64,000 bases of DNA from Streptomyces parvus (GTDB taxonomy: Bacteria > Actinomycetota > Actinomycetes > Streptomycetales > Streptomycetaceae): contig NZ_BMRY01000003.1 of assembly GCF_014648875.1 (NCBI RefSeq), positions 1-64,000 on the forward strand, in the 5' to 3' direction. The notes below the pieces were generated by a model. The model did no database searches and was not told the DNA's origin. It worked only from the letters and a program-made list of their open reading frames with translations. This document shows, in pieces, positions 32,396-41,280 of this stretch (position 1 is the stretch's first letter; every line of letters begins with the position of its first letter). The translations under genes and the position numbers were made by a program.

Positions 32396-34606
32396 TCAGC
32401 CGTTGCGCTTCCAGCGCGGCTTGTCGTCGCGGCGGCCGAACGAGCCGGTGTTGGCGCCACGGTGGTCGTCACGGCGGCCGGTCGGGCGGTCGCTGCCGCC
32501 GGAGCGGAAGCCACCCGACGGGCGGTCGTCACGGCGGTCGCGGTTGAACGGGCGGTCGCTGCCGCCGGAGCGGTAACCGCCGGAGGGGCGGTCGTCGCGG
32601 CGGTCGCGGTTGAACGACGGGCGGTCGTCGCGGCGCTCGAAGGAACGGCCACCACGGTCGTCACGGCGGTCGCCACCGGAGCGGAAGCCACCCGACGGGC
32701 GGTCGTCACGACGGTCACGGAACGACGGACGGTCGTTGTCACGACGCTCGAAGGAACGGCCACCACGGTCATCGCGGCGGTCGCCACCGGAGCGGAAGCC
32801 ACCCGACGGGCGGTCGTCACGACGGTCACGGAACGACGGACGGTCGTTGTCACGACGCTCGAAGGAACGGCCACCACGGTCATCGCGGCGGTCGCCACCG
32901 GAGCGGAAGCCACCCGACGGGCGGTCGTCGCGGCGGTCGTTGCCGCGGTAGCCGCCACGGTCGCCACCGCGGTTGTCGCGGCGCTCGTAGTTGCCCCGCT
33001 CGTCGCGGCGCTGCTCGTCGCGGGCGGCCGGCTGTTCGGGGACGGAGATGGCGGCCACGAGGGCGGCCTCCGCCTCGGCGGTGACCTCGGCCACCGCGGC
33101 CTCCGGGTCGTCGCCCCGCTCGCGGGCGGCACGGGCGACCAGGCGGTCGGCCTCCTCGCGGAGCTCGACGGCGCGGCGCTGGACGCGCTCCAGCTGCTTC
33201 GTCAGGTCGGCGGCCTCGCGCTCGGCCTGCTTGGCGGCGTTGTTCGCGGAGTCGGCCTGGACCTCGGTGAGCGAACGGGCGCCGGTGATCTCGGCGACCT
33301 CCGGCTCGAAGACGCCCGCGCCCTGGACGATGTGGCGCGAGGCGTCGACGCCCGCGTCCTCCATCAGGCGGAAGATCTGGCGGCGCTGGTGCGGGAGCGC
33401 CAGCGAGACGACGACACCGGACTTGCCGGCGCGGGCGGTACGGCCCGAGCGGTGCAGGTAGTCCTTGTGGTCGCCGGCCGGGTCCACGTTCAGGACCAGG
33501 TCGATGCCGTCCACGTGGATACCGCGGGCGGCGACGTCGGTCGCGACGAGCGCGTTGACGTAGCCCTTCTTGAAGTCCTCCAGGACCCGCGTACGGGCAC
33601 CCTGGGTCATGCCGCCGTGCAGCGCGTCGGCCTTCACGCCGGACTCGATGAGCTGCTCGGCGATGCGGTCCGCGCCCAGCTGGGTGCGGACGAAGATGAT
33701 GGTGCGGCCCTTGCGGGCGGCGATGGCGGCCGTGACCGGCGCCTTGTCCTTCGGCTTCACGACGAGGACGTGGTGCGACATGGTCGTGACGTTGCCCTGG
33801 GCGCTGTCGACCTCGTGCGTGACCGGGTTGGAGAGGTAGCGCTTGACCAGCGTGCCGATCTCGTTCTCCATGGTGGCGGAGAAGAGCATCCGCTGACCGC
33901 CGGCCGGGACCTGGTCGAGCAGCTCGGTGACCTCGGGCAGGAAGCCCAGGTCCGACATCTGGTCGGCCTCGTCGAGGACGGCGACCTGGACGTCCTCCAG
34001 GGAGCAGGCGCCGCGGTTGATGATGTCGCGCAGCCGGCCCGGGGTGGCGACGAGGACGTCGACGCCGCGCTCCAGGGCGTAGATCTGGTTGCCCATCGAC
34101 GTACCGCCGCAGACGACCTTCATCTTCAGGCCGAGCACGTCGCCGTACGGCTGGAGGGCGTCCGCGACCTGCATCGCGAGCTCACGGGTCGGGGTGAGGA
34201 TGACGGCGCGGGGCTTCTTCTTCTCGGTGCGGCCACCGGCCAGCGCGGACAGGGTGGGCAGACCGAAGGAGAGGGTCTTGCCGGAGCCCGTACGGCCACG
34301 GCCGAGGATGTCCTTGCCGGCCAGGGCGTCCGGGATGGTCGCCGCCTGGATCGGGAAGGGGGTGGTGACGCCGTTCTGCGCGAGCTTGCGGACGATGCCC
34401 TCGGGCAGGCCCAGGTCGCCGAAGGTGACGGTCGGCTCGGCGGAGGCCTCGGAGGAGTCGGACGCCTCGGCCTCAGGGGCCTCCTCGGCGGCCGGGGCGG
34501 TCGCACCGGCGGGGGCCTCGGTCACGGCGGACTCGACCAGCTCGGCGAGCTCGGCGTTGTCGACGTTCTCGGGCATGACGGTGCGGTCAGAACTGGAAAT
34601 TGACAT
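32396..34606 (-). CDS. DEAD-box RNA helicase with Arg/Gly-rich repeats
   Basis: 736 residues from ATG 34606. An acidic, Ala-rich N-terminal extension (about 1-55) is followed by the helicase core: Q motif (TPFPIQ), GRTGSGKT (Walker A), PTRELA, TPGR, DEAD, SAT, then VATDVAARGIHVDGID and HRSGRTARAG. After a coiled segment, the last 200 residues are built of DRRDDR, GGFRSGG and RSFERRDN repeats, an RNA-binding RGG-like tail. Such helicases unwind RNA in cold adaptation and ribosome assembly. The 200-base upstream leader has no gene and may be an untranslated region. Some upstream frame continues in phase but is the shadow of the lipoprotein region. Confidence 0.92.
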   Translation of the reverse strand: MSISSSDRTVMPENVDNAELAELVESAVTEAPAGATAPAAEEAPEAEASDSSEASAEPTVTFGDLGLPEGIVRKLAQNGVTTPFPIQAATIPDALAGKDILGRGRTGSGKTLSFGLPTLSALAGGRTEKKKPRAVILTPTRELAMQVADALQPYGDVLGLKMKVVCGGTSMGNQIYALERGVDVLVATPGRLRDIINRGACSLEDVQVAVLDEADQMSDLGFLPEVTELLDQVPAGGQRMLFSATMENEIGTLVKRYLSNPVTHEVDSAQGNVTTMSHHVLVVKPKDKAPVTAAIAARKGRTIIFVRTQLGADRIAEQLIESGVKADALHGGMTQGARTRVLEDFKKGYVNALVATDVAARGIHVDGIDLVLNVDPAGDHKDYLHRSGRTARAGKSGVVVSLALPHQRRQIFRLMEDAGVDASRHIVQGAGVFEPEVAEITGARSLTEVQADSANNAAKQAEREAADLTKQLERVQRRAVELREEADRLVARAARERGDDPEAAVAEVTAEAEAALVAAISVPEQPAARDEQRRDERGNYERRDNRGGDRGGYRGNDRRDDRPSGGFRSGGDRRDDRGGRSFERRDNDRPSFRDRRDDRPSGGFRSGGDRRDDRGGRSFERRDNDRPSFRDRRDDRPSGGFRSGGDRRDDRGGRSFERRDDRPSFNRDRRDDRPSGGYRSGGSDRPFNRDRRDDRPSGGFRSGGSDRPTGRRDDHRGANTGSFGRRDDKPRWKRNG
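32660..32935 (-). repeat. 111-base coding tandem repeat
   Basis: Inside the helicase tail a 111-base unit (37 codons) is repeated: the same CGCCACCGGAGCGGAAGCCA block begins at 32671, 32782 and 32893. The units are almost identical in DNA, more so than protein selection alone would require, which suggests recent duplication or gene conversion. Confidence 0.85.
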
Positions 34607-34815
34607 GCGAAATGCGAAACCTTCCGGAGTCTCGGCACGCGCCCATAACTCCGTGATTCGCAATTTCGACCGCCTCAATGCGGTCCAGCCACGGCAAGGG
34701 AGAGTACGCGCCACACGGCGCTCTTCTGTGTCGGCGCCGGGCAATGGGATCAAACGATCTACCACCATACGCACTCTCACCCACCTTGCGCAAACCACCC
34801 TCGCTGTGACGCCGA

Positions 34816-35400
34816 CTACACCGGCCCCACCTGCGGCGATGCCTCCGGCGTCCGCAGCGGGCCGACCGGCTTCGGCCCGCCTGTCCCCTGTGCCCGGAAC
34901 TGCGCGGCGGGCGACGCCGACGGCGGCGGCTCCGGCGGATCGGTGGGCTCCGGCTCGGGGTCCGGGTCCGGGGCGGTCGTCGGCGGGGCCGGCGGCTCCG
35001 GGGTGACCGGCGGCGGCTCCCCCGGCCCCGGCGTCGAGGGCGTCGGCGTGGGCTGCGTCGCGCCGCCGCTGCCACGGGTGGGCTGCCCGGGGGCGGCCGG
35101 TTCCGGGCGGGCGTCCTTGGAGGTGGCCGACGGCGTGGCCCCGGAGGCGTCCGGGCGCGGGCTGCCGCCGGGAGCGCCCCGGTCCGAGTGGGGGTGGGCG
35201 CCCCCGCCACGCCCCCCGGACTGTCCGGAGCCGGGAACCGTGTCCCCGGCCGGATCGGCGGCGGAGCCCTTCGGGCCCGCGGACCGCGTGGGGCCCGGGC
35301 CTCCGGCGCCGTCCTCTCCGACGCTCATGCAGCCGGTGGACGCGGCGATCGTCAGCGCGGTGACGGCTGCCCAGCGGACAGGGGCGGGGAACTGGCGCAC
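34816..35400 (-). CDS. Pro-rich lipoprotein, unknown
   Basis: 194 residues from GTG 35400, which has GGAGG 8 bases upstream. The signal peptide ends in the lipobox ASTGC (Cys about 24). The mature part is almost all low-complexity Pro/Gly/Thr/Glu (for example TPTPSTPGPGEPPP and DPDPEPEPTDPPEPPP), with no recognisable domain. It probably spans or sits in the wall as a surface-anchored polymer. A longer upstream start would lose the signal-peptide position. Convergent with nothing; the helicase gene lies downstream on the same strand. Confidence 0.65.
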   Translation of the reverse strand: MRQFPAPVRWAAVTALTIAASTGCMSVGEDGAGGPGPTRSAGPKGSAADPAGDTVPGSGQSGGRGGGAHPHSDRGAPGGSPRPDASGATPSATSKDARPEPAAPGQPTRGSGGATQPTPTPSTPGPGEPPPVTPEPPAPPTTAPDPDPEPEPTDPPEPPPSASPAAQFRAQGTGGPKPVGPLRTPEASPQVGPV

Positions 35401-35556
35401 GAGGGGCACCTCCGGGGCGAGGGAGCGGAAGCGTGGCGAGGGGTGGAGCCCGCGACGCCGGAGCGAGGCTTCGCACCGTGCCCAACTCCCCCGACCCCGC
35501 CGGAGACACGCCCGAAACCGCAACGCCCCGCACGTGCCCTCACCGCACGAAGCCCG

Positions 35557-35931
35557 CTACCCCCCGAACCCGCCCGCCAGCTCCGCCCCCAGGAACACCG
35601 CGCCCAGACCTGCCAGCAGGGACGCCAGCATATTGGCCGCGGCCAGGAAGGCGCGGCCCGTCTCGGCCAGGCGGAGGGTCTCGTAAGAGAACGTCGAGTA
35701 CGTCGTCAGCGCCCCGCACAGGCCCGTCGCCAGCAGCGCGTGCACCGGGGAGGAGACAGCGGCGCCGGTCAGCACGCCGAGCAGCAGGCTGCCCGCGATG
35801 TTCGCCGTGAAGGTGCCCCACGGGAAGACGTACGGGACGCCCGGCCCCTGGTACTTCTGCACCGCACGGTCCGTCAGATAGCGCAGGGGCGCGCCCACCG
35901 CGCCACCGATCGCCACCAGCAGCCAGGTCAC
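35557..35931 (-). CDS. crcB: fluoride channel subunit CrcB (second)
   Basis: 124 residues with four membrane helices. CrcB/Fluc signatures: GGAVGAPLRYL near the N terminus, NIAGSLLLG (helix 2) and GALTTYSTFSYE (helix 3, with the conserved Thr/Ser/Phe of the fluoride path). The GTG start overlaps the stop of the first crcB by 3 bases (GTGA). Tandem crcB genes encode the two halves of a hetero-dimeric exporter in many Gram-positives. Exports fluoride passively through the membrane. Confidence 0.9.
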   Translation of the reverse strand: MTWLLVAIGGAVGAPLRYLTDRAVQKYQGPGVPYVFPWGTFTANIAGSLLLGVLTGAAVSSPVHALLATGLCGALTTYSTFSYETLRLAETGRAFLAAANMLASLLAGLGAVFLGAELAGGFGG

Positions 35932-36419
35932 GCCGTCCGCCCCGCGTCCCGCGCGCCCGGTCCCCCGGTCGGCCGCGCGTCCCGGTCCAGCCAGACCCGG
36001 GTGGCCACGGCCGCCGCCCACACCGATCCGAGCGCGGCCACCGCCGTCGCCACCGTGTACGCCGTCGCCACCGCGATCTCCTGACGGACCAGCAGGCCCG
36101 AGACGTCCGCCGCGTACGTCGAGAAGGTCGTGTAGCCGCCGAGCACCCCGACGCCGAGGAAGGGCCGCACCAGCGGGTGGGTCACCCGGCCCCGCTCGAC
36201 GGTCAGCACCATCAGGACGCCGATGAGGGCGCAGCCCGTCACGTTGACGACGAACACCGTCCACGGGAACCCGTGACCGGGTGCCGGCCACAGCACGAGC
36301 GCCCCGTACCGGGCGAGGGCGCCGAGCGCGCCGCCGGCCGCGACCGCCGCCAGCACCCGGCCCTGCGGCGCGGACGGCGGACCGGGCTCCGGCAGCTCCC
36401 GCGGTTCCTGCTCGCTCAT
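35928..36419 (-). CDS. crcB: fluoride channel subunit CrcB (first)
   Basis: 163 residues. A hydrophilic lead of about 20 residues precedes four helices with GGALGALARYG, NVTGCALIG and GGYTTFSTYAAD, the same signatures as its partner. A C-terminal tail of about 25 residues is polar. ATG 36419 overlaps the stop of the metalloprotease gene (ATGA), so three genes form one operon. No fluoride riboswitch was found upstream. Confidence 0.9.
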   Translation of the reverse strand: MSEQEPRELPEPGPPSAPQGRVLAAVAAGGALGALARYGALVLWPAPGHGFPWTVFVVNVTGCALIGVLMVLTVERGRVTHPLVRPFLGVGVLGGYTTFSTYAADVSGLLVRQEIAVATAYTVATAVAALGSVWAAAVATRVWLDRDARPTGGPGARDAGRTA

Positions 36420-36766
36420 CCGTACCCCAGGGCGTGCAGCCGCTCGTCGTCGATGCCGAAGTGGTGGGCGATCTCGTGGACCACGGTGATCTCGGTCTCC
36501 GCGACGACGTCCTCCTGCGTCTCGCACATCCGCAGCGTCGGGCCCCGGTAGATGGTGATCCGGTCCGGCAGCACTCCGGCGTACCACTCGCCGCGGTCGG
36601 TGAGCGGGGTGCCCTCGTAGAGCCCGAGCAGATCGGGGTCGCCTGGGTCCGGTTCGTCCTCGACGAACACCGCCACGTTGTCCATCAGCCGCGTCAGCTC
36701 CGGCGGAATCCGGTCCAGAGCCTGGCTCACCAGCTCCTCGAACTGTTCGCGCGTCATCTCCAGCAC
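36416..36766 (-). CDS. small zinc metallopeptidase-family protein
   Basis: About 116 residues (start GTG 36766; ATG 36757 is an alternative). The C-terminal motif HEIAHHFGID is a zincin HExxHxxG site. The rest (RIPPELTRLMDNVAVFVEDE, LLGLYEGTPLTDRGEWYAG) matches the compact metallopeptidase family found across actinobacteria (COG3824 type), whose natural substrate is not known. First gene of the operon with the two crcB genes; a role with fluoride is not established. Confidence 0.85.
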   Translation of the reverse strand: MLEMTREQFEELVSQALDRIPPELTRLMDNVAVFVEDEPDPGDPDLLGLYEGTPLTDRGEWYAGVLPDRITIYRGPTLRMCETQEDVVAETEITVVHEIAHHFGIDDERLHALGYG

Positions 36767-36854
36767 CCGGCCATTGTCCCGTACGGGGGACGGGTACGGG
36801 CAGATGGCCACCGCCCGGCATCGCGGAGACCGGGTCCGTACGGACGCATGACCG

Positions 36855-38582
36855 GTGGCGCCGCCCGGCATGGCGAAGGCCGTACCGGGGCATACGGGCC
36901 CAATGGTCCGCGTCCCGTTCCGTGCCGCAGCCGACCGCGTCCGGCACCGCCTCAGCCGGCTCGCCCGCCCGGCGTCCCGGCCCCGTGCCACCGCCCCGAA
37001 AGCGCCCCGCGCGGCGGCCGGAGGCGGCCCGAAGGCACCCCGCACGCCGGTCCCCGGCGACCTGGCGGCCCCCGCCCCGCGCCCCTGGCTCCGCGCGCTC
37101 GGCATGCTCGCCGTCGTCGTGCTGGGAGCCTGGCTGGGACTGCTCGCCGTGGGCTCCGTCCGTACGCCGGTCGGCCCCATGGACACCAACATGACGCTCC
37201 GCCCCTCCCTCACCGGCGGCAGCAAGATCAACGTTGCCCCGCTCGGCGCCCTGGAGCTGGACTCGCACATCGCGCCGCTGCGGCTCGACGTGGACGTGGA
37301 CCGCCTCGACCCCGAGCGCTCCCAGGCCCTGGTCGACCAGCCGGAACGGTTCTCCGGCCTCCAGGACGAGGTCACCCGGGACGTCGCCGCCGGGACCGGG
37401 GAGCTGGCCGTGCGCTCCTGCGTCGCCGTGATCTCCGGCGCGACCGCCCTCGGCCTCGTCGTCTACCGCCGCCCCCGCCGCGCCCTGGCCGCCGGCGGGC
37501 TCGCCCTCGCCCTGCTGGCCGCGTCCGGCGTCAGCGCGTACGCCACCTGGAACCCGAAGTCCGTCCTGGAGCCGAAGTTCTCCGGGCTGCTCTCCAGCGC
37601 CCCGTCCCTGGTCGGCGACGCCCGCTCGATCGTCACCGAGTTCGACATCTACCAGCAGGAGCTGGCCCGCCTGGTCACCAACGTGACCAAGCTGTACGAC
37701 GCGACCTCCACGCTCCCCGTCTACCAGCCCGACCCCGGCACCATCCGGGCCCTGCACGTCTCCGACATCCATCTCAACCCGGCGGCCTGGCACATCATCG
37801 CCTCGCTCGTCGAGCAGTACGAGATCGACGTGATCATCGACTCCGGCGACACGATGGACCACGGCTCCGCCGCCGAGAACGGCTTCCTCGACCCGATCCG
37901 CGACCTCGGCGCGCCCTACGTCTGGGTGCGCGGCAACCACGACTCGACCGTCACCCAGGACTACCTGGAGAAGTTCCGGAACGTCCGCGTCCTCGACGAC
38001 GGCAAGGCGGTGAACGTCGGCGGGCTGCGCATCGCGGGCACCGGCGACGCCTCCTTCACCCCGGACCGGACCGCCCCGGTCGGCGGCAAGGCGGCCGCCC
38101 AGCTCGAAGGCGCGCGCCTGGCCTCCGCGCTGCGCGACCAGGAGCGCGCGGGCACCCCGGTCGACATCGCCGTCGCCCACGACCCGAACACCGCCCGGGA
38201 GACCGACGGCACGGTCCCGCTGGTGCTCTCCGGCCACCTCCACCGCCGGATCAACGAACAGCTGAAGCTCGGCACCCGGCTCAAGGTCGAGGGCTCCACG
38301 GGCGGCGGCGGGCTGCGCGCCGTGCAGAACGAGAAGCCGGAGAAGGTGCACGCCTCGGTGCTCTACCTGGACCGCTCCACCCGCCGGCTCCAGGCCTGGG
38401 ACGAGATCACGCTCGGCGGTCTCGGGCTGACGACCGCCGAGGTCAGCCGCCATCTCCCGGAGGAGAACCTGAAGAAGGACTCCCCCGCCTCCCCCTCCCC
38501 GGCGCCGTCGTCCGCGTCCTCGTCGCCCTCTTCGAGCCCGTCCCCGACGGGCTCCGGAACGCGCCCGACCCCATCGCCGTAA
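36855..38582 (+). CDS. membrane metallophosphoesterase
   Basis: 575 residues (starts at 36855, 36870 or 36903 are all possible, differing only in a basic lead). Two membrane helices (about 83-103 and 215-235) flank an extracellular-looking segment. The calcineurin-like phosphoesterase domain (about 295-510) has DIHL, GDTMDHG, GNHDS, an AHD segment and GHLH, the full dinuclear metal set. The C terminus is Ser/Pro-rich. Substrate unknown: nucleotide, lipid or wall phosphate are all possible. It is divergent from the metalloprotease-crcB operon. Confidence 0.85.
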   Translation: MAPPGMAKAVPGHTGPMVRVPFRAAADRVRHRLSRLARPASRPRATAPKAPRAAAGGGPKAPRTPVPGDLAAPAPRPWLRALGMLAVVVLGAWLGLLAVGSVRTPVGPMDTNMTLRPSLTGGSKINVAPLGALELDSHIAPLRLDVDVDRLDPERSQALVDQPERFSGLQDEVTRDVAAGTGELAVRSCVAVISGATALGLVVYRRPRRALAAGGLALALLAASGVSAYATWNPKSVLEPKFSGLLSSAPSLVGDARSIVTEFDIYQQELARLVTNVTKLYDATSTLPVYQPDPGTIRALHVSDIHLNPAAWHIIASLVEQYEIDVIIDSGDTMDHGSAAENGFLDPIRDLGAPYVWVRGNHDSTVTQDYLEKFRNVRVLDDGKAVNVGGLRIAGTGDASFTPDRTAPVGGKAAAQLEGARLASALRDQERAGTPVDIAVAHDPNTARETDGTVPLVLSGHLHRRINEQLKLGTRLKVEGSTGGGGLRAVQNEKPEKVHASVLYLDRSTRRLQAWDEITLGGLGLTTAEVSRHLPEENLKKDSPASPSPAPSSASSSPSSSPSPTGSGTRPTPSP

Positions 38583-38588
38583 ACCGTT

Positions 38589-38618
38589 TTGGCGATAGCT
38601 CCACCCATCCCATATGCT
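38589..38618 (+). promoter_or_regulatory. promoter of the Glu-Asp-Phe tRNA cluster
   Basis: TTGGCG (38589-38594), 18-base spacer, TATGCT (38613-38618), about 45 bases before tRNA-Glu. Confidence 0.55.
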
Positions 38619-38662
38619 TCTCACGTCCCCGACGCGCTGCAAAGCGAACCGGCGGGCCAATA

Positions 38663-38735
38663 GCCCTCATCGTCTAGTGGCCCAGGACGCCGCCCTTTCA
38701 AGGCGGTAGCACGGGTTCGAATCCCGTTGGGGGCA
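38663..38735 (+). tRNA. tRNA-Glu (TTC)
   Basis: 73 nucleotides, anticodon TTC in the loop CTTTCAA. Acceptor GCCCTCA pairs with TGGGGGC (one T-G). T-arm ACGGGTTCGAATCCCGT is complete. First of three tRNAs in a row. Confidence 0.95.
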
Positions 38736-38773
38736 CGTTTCACCGTGTGCGAGACTTGTTTCGCGCATTGCTT

Positions 38774-38848
38774 GGTCCTGTGGAGCAGTTTGGAGTGCTC
38801 GCCACCCTGTCAAGGTGGAGGCCGCGGGTTCAAATCCCGTCAGGACCG
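38774..38848 (+). tRNA. tRNA-Asp (GTC), copy 1
   Basis: 75 nucleotides, anticodon GTC in the loop CTGTCAA, acceptor GGTCCTG/CAGGACC. Identical over its full length to the tRNA-Asp at 45342-45416. Confidence 0.95.
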
Positions 38849-38870
38849 CTTGCAGCCCCAGCGGCTGCGT

Positions 38871-38944
38871 GGCTGGGTAGCTCAGTTGGTACGAGCGATC
38901 GCCTGAAAAGCGATAGGTCGCCGGTTCGATCCCGGCCCCAGCCA
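38871..38944 (+). tRNA. tRNA-Phe (GAA)
   Basis: 74 nucleotides, anticodon GAA in the loop CTGAAAA, acceptor GGCTGGG/CCCAGCC. D- and T-arms are normal. Last of the cluster, 7 bases before a strong terminator. Confidence 0.95.
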
Positions 38945-38950
38945 CTTCTC

Positions 38951-38979
38951 GAAGGCCCCGTCCCCCGGACGGGGCCTTC
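38951..38979. terminator. terminator after tRNA-Phe
   Basis: Perfect 12-base stem GAAGGCCCCGTC/GACGGGGCCTTC with a 5-base loop. It lies between the tRNA cluster and the convergent ccdA-like gene and can end both. Confidence 0.85.
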
Positions 38980-38985
38980 GCCGTG

Positions 38986-39864
38986 TCACACCTTCTCGGT
39001 CCCGGCGTGCTCCTCCTGCTCCTTCTCCTCCGCCGGTACGCCGGCGTCGCGCCGCCGCCAGGCCCGTACGCCCAGGACCAGCAGCGCCACGAGCACCACC
39101 GCGACCAGCGCCACCCCGTCCGGCACCCGTTCGCCGAGCTTCTGCGCCCACTGCTCGACCGCGAACGAGTCGTCGACCCCGAGCAGGCCGGGCAGCGCGG
39201 TCGTCCCGTCGTAGACGAGGAACAGCGCGCCGAGGCCGATGAAGAACAGCCCCGACAGCAGCGATGTGGTGTGCAGCTCGAACCGGCCGAGCCGGACGGT
39301 CCGGCCGCGCAGCCAGGTGCGGCGGCCGAGGTCGAAGCGTTCCCACAGCAGGGCGAGGACGAAGAGGGGGACGGCCATCCCGAGCGCGTAGACCGCCAGC
39401 AGCAGCCCGCCGTAGACCGGGCTGCCGCTGACCGCCGCGACGGTCAGGACGCTGCCGAGGATCGGGCCCGCGCAGAATCCGGCCAGGCCGTAGACCGCGC
39501 CCAGCGCGTAGACGGAGAACGCGGTGGTGGGGCGGATCCGGCCGCTGAGCTCGGCCATCCGCCGGGAGGCGAAGCCGAGGCCGACGATCTGCGCGAGACC
39601 GAGCACGATGATCAGCCAGCCCGCGCCCGTGACGAGGGCGTCACGGTGCCCGTAGAACAGCCGCCCGGCGTACGAACCGGCCGCGCCGAGCGGCACGAGG
39701 GTGGTGGCGAGACCGGCGTAGAAGATGCCGGTACGGGCCAGCAGCCGGGACGTGGAGTCGATGGAGTACGCGAAGAAGGCCGGGAGCAGCAGCGCGCTGC
39801 ACGGGCTGACCAGGGCGAGCAGCCCGCCGAGGAAGGCCGCGAAGTAGCCGATGTCCGCCGTCAC
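38986..39864 (-). CDS. CcdA/DsbD-like thiol transporter
   Basis: About 292 residues with six or more membrane helices. Helix 1 carries LVSPCSALLLPAF, a Pro-Cys motif of the CcdA family, and a later helix carries GLAGFCAGPILGS, giving the second Cys of the electron-relay pair. CcdA passes reducing power from cytoplasmic thioredoxin across the membrane to DsbA-like or cytochrome-c-maturation partners. GTG 39864 overlaps the dsbA stop (GTGA), so the two are coupled. The tail is Glu/Lys-rich. Confidence 0.88.
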   Translation of the reverse strand: MTADIGYFAAFLGGLLALVSPCSALLLPAFFAYSIDSTSRLLARTGIFYAGLATTLVPLGAAGSYAGRLFYGHRDALVTGAGWLIIVLGLAQIVGLGFASRRMAELSGRIRPTTAFSVYALGAVYGLAGFCAGPILGSVLTVAAVSGSPVYGGLLLAVYALGMAVPLFVLALLWERFDLGRRTWLRGRTVRLGRFELHTTSLLSGLFFIGLGALFLVYDGTTALPGLLGVDDSFAVEQWAQKLGERVPDGVALVAVVLVALLVLGVRAWRRRDAGVPAEEKEQEEHAGTEKV

Positions 39865-40664
39865 TTGGCGGGCTCCCCGGCCTGGCCCGCCGCCCCCGTG
39901 GTCTTCGCCCGCTCGGCGGCGGCCTCGATGGCCCGGGTGAACGTCTCGTCCGGCTGGGCGCCCGCGATCGGGCGGCCGTTGATGAGGAACGACGGGGTGG
40001 AGGTGGCGCCGATCCCGTACGCCTGCTCCTGGTCCTTCTTGACCGACGCACGGGCCGCGTCGCCGTCGAGGTCCTCCATGAACCGGTCCAGGTCCTTCAC
40101 CCCGGCCTCCTCGGCGAGCGCCTTCACCCGGTCCTTGCCGAAGCCCTTCTCCTTCGCCCCTTCGGCGTAGGCGGCCCGGTGGAACTCCCAGAAGCGGTTC
40201 TGCTGCCCGGCGGCCCAGGCGCCGCGGGCGGCGTTCTCGGACTCCTCGCCGAAGATCGGGAAATTGCGCCACTCGATGCGCAGCGTGCCGTCCTTCACGT
40301 ACTTCTCGATCAGCTTCGGCTCGGTGTCCCGGGCGAACTTGCCGCAGTAGCCGCACTTGAAGTCGGCGTATTCGATCAGGACGACCGGGGCGTCCGCCTG
40401 GCCGATGGCCAGCTTGTCGTCGGCGTCCCGGCGGGCGAGCTTCTCCAGCTCCGGGTAGACGCCCGCGTCCGGGTCGGCGGAGACCTCGGCGGCGGGGCCG
40501 GTGGCGGTGGTGTCCTTCGCGGTGTCGTCGGGGGCGGTGGCCTTGTACGAGGCGAAGCCGAGGAGACCGGCCGCGACGACGACCACCGCGCCGTAGACGA
40601 GGGGCTTGCGCGGGTTCGCGGACTTCGAGGGCTGCGAGGGCTTCGGGTTCTTGGGCGTGGGCAT
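39861..40664 (-). CDS. DsbA-family thioredoxin-like protein
   Basis: 267 residues from ATG 40664. One N-terminal membrane anchor (about 24-44) precedes a thioredoxin fold with the active site KCGYCGKF (about 107-114) and a cis-Pro segment TSTPSFLINGRPI (about 218-230). It forms or isomerises disulfides outside the membrane. A long helical insert (about 140-205) is typical of DsbA. Operon with the CcdA-like gene, which could recharge it. Confidence 0.9.
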   Translation of the reverse strand: MPTPKNPKPSQPSKSANPRKPLVYGAVVVVAAGLLGFASYKATAPDDTAKDTTATGPAAEVSADPDAGVYPELEKLARRDADDKLAIGQADAPVVLIEYADFKCGYCGKFARDTEPKLIEKYVKDGTLRIEWRNFPIFGEESENAARGAWAAGQQNRFWEFHRAAYAEGAKEKGFGKDRVKALAEEAGVKDLDRFMEDLDGDAARASVKKDQEQAYGIGATSTPSFLINGRPIAGAQPDETFTRAIEAAAERAKTTGAAGQAGEPAK

Positions 40665-40738
40665 GCGGCACTCCGTGCTGGTGATGCGGGAGGAAGGGGC
40701 GGAGGGTGCGGGGCGGGCGATTGCCCGCCGGACGCCCC

Positions 40739-41149
40739 CTACACCCTCAGCACGGAGAGTTCGACGGGGGTCGGGGTGTACGGAAGCGGGGCGCGGGCCC
40801 GTATCCCCGGCGGCGGCTCGGCCGGCAGCGCGCCCGTCGCGGCGGGCAGACCCCACGGTGCGAGACCCGGGGCGTGGTCGTGGGCGGACCGGGCGCGGGA
40901 GGGGACGGCGGGCTCACCGTCGTGGTCACGGAGCTTCCCGCAGCCGGGGACCGGGGCGCGCTCGCCGGTGGCCTCGGCCACGGGGGCCGGGGCGTCGGCC
41001 ACGGTCGCGAGGGTCTGCGCCTGCGCCACGCGCGCCACCGGCGCGGCGGGGGTGCCCGGTCCGGCGGACGCGAAGGCCGTCGGCCCGCACAGCAGCCCCA
41101 GCACCACTGCGAGCAGCGCCGTCAGGCTCCACCACTGTGTACGGGACAC
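40739..41149 (-). CDS. hypothetical secreted or anchored protein
   Basis: About 136 residues when started at a GTG about 8 bases after GAAAGG. A hydrophobic segment (SLTALLAVVLGLLCGPTAFA) could be a signal peptide cut after AFA. The mature part is Pro/Ala-rich, with one Cys and a HDHAPG stretch. No domain recognised. Lies upstream of the DsbA gene on the same strand (75-base gap) and divergent from hrpA. Coding status is moderately sure because of the signal peptide and codon bias. Confidence 0.55.
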   Translation of the reverse strand: MSRTQWWSLTALLAVVLGLLCGPTAFASAGPGTPAAPVARVAQAQTLATVADAPAPVAEATGERAPVPGCGKLRDHDGEPAVPSRARSAHDHAPGLAPWGLPAATGALPAEPPPGIRARAPLPYTPTPVELSVLRV

Positions 41150-41280
41150 GGGACCGGGCCTTTCTCGCGCGACGGCGGTTACGGGGCGTTCGACTGCCCG
41201 AAATGGTACGTGCCGCGTGACGCAGCCCGCGCGAAATGAGGTCGCCACCGGCCGGGCCCGGGTGAGATCCTGGGATCCGT

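Noticed and set aside
36416..36854. Fluoride riboswitch for the crcB operon
   Set aside because: The upstream sequence lacks the conserved crcB-motif pseudoknot blocks and is only about 90 bases long before the divergent gene.
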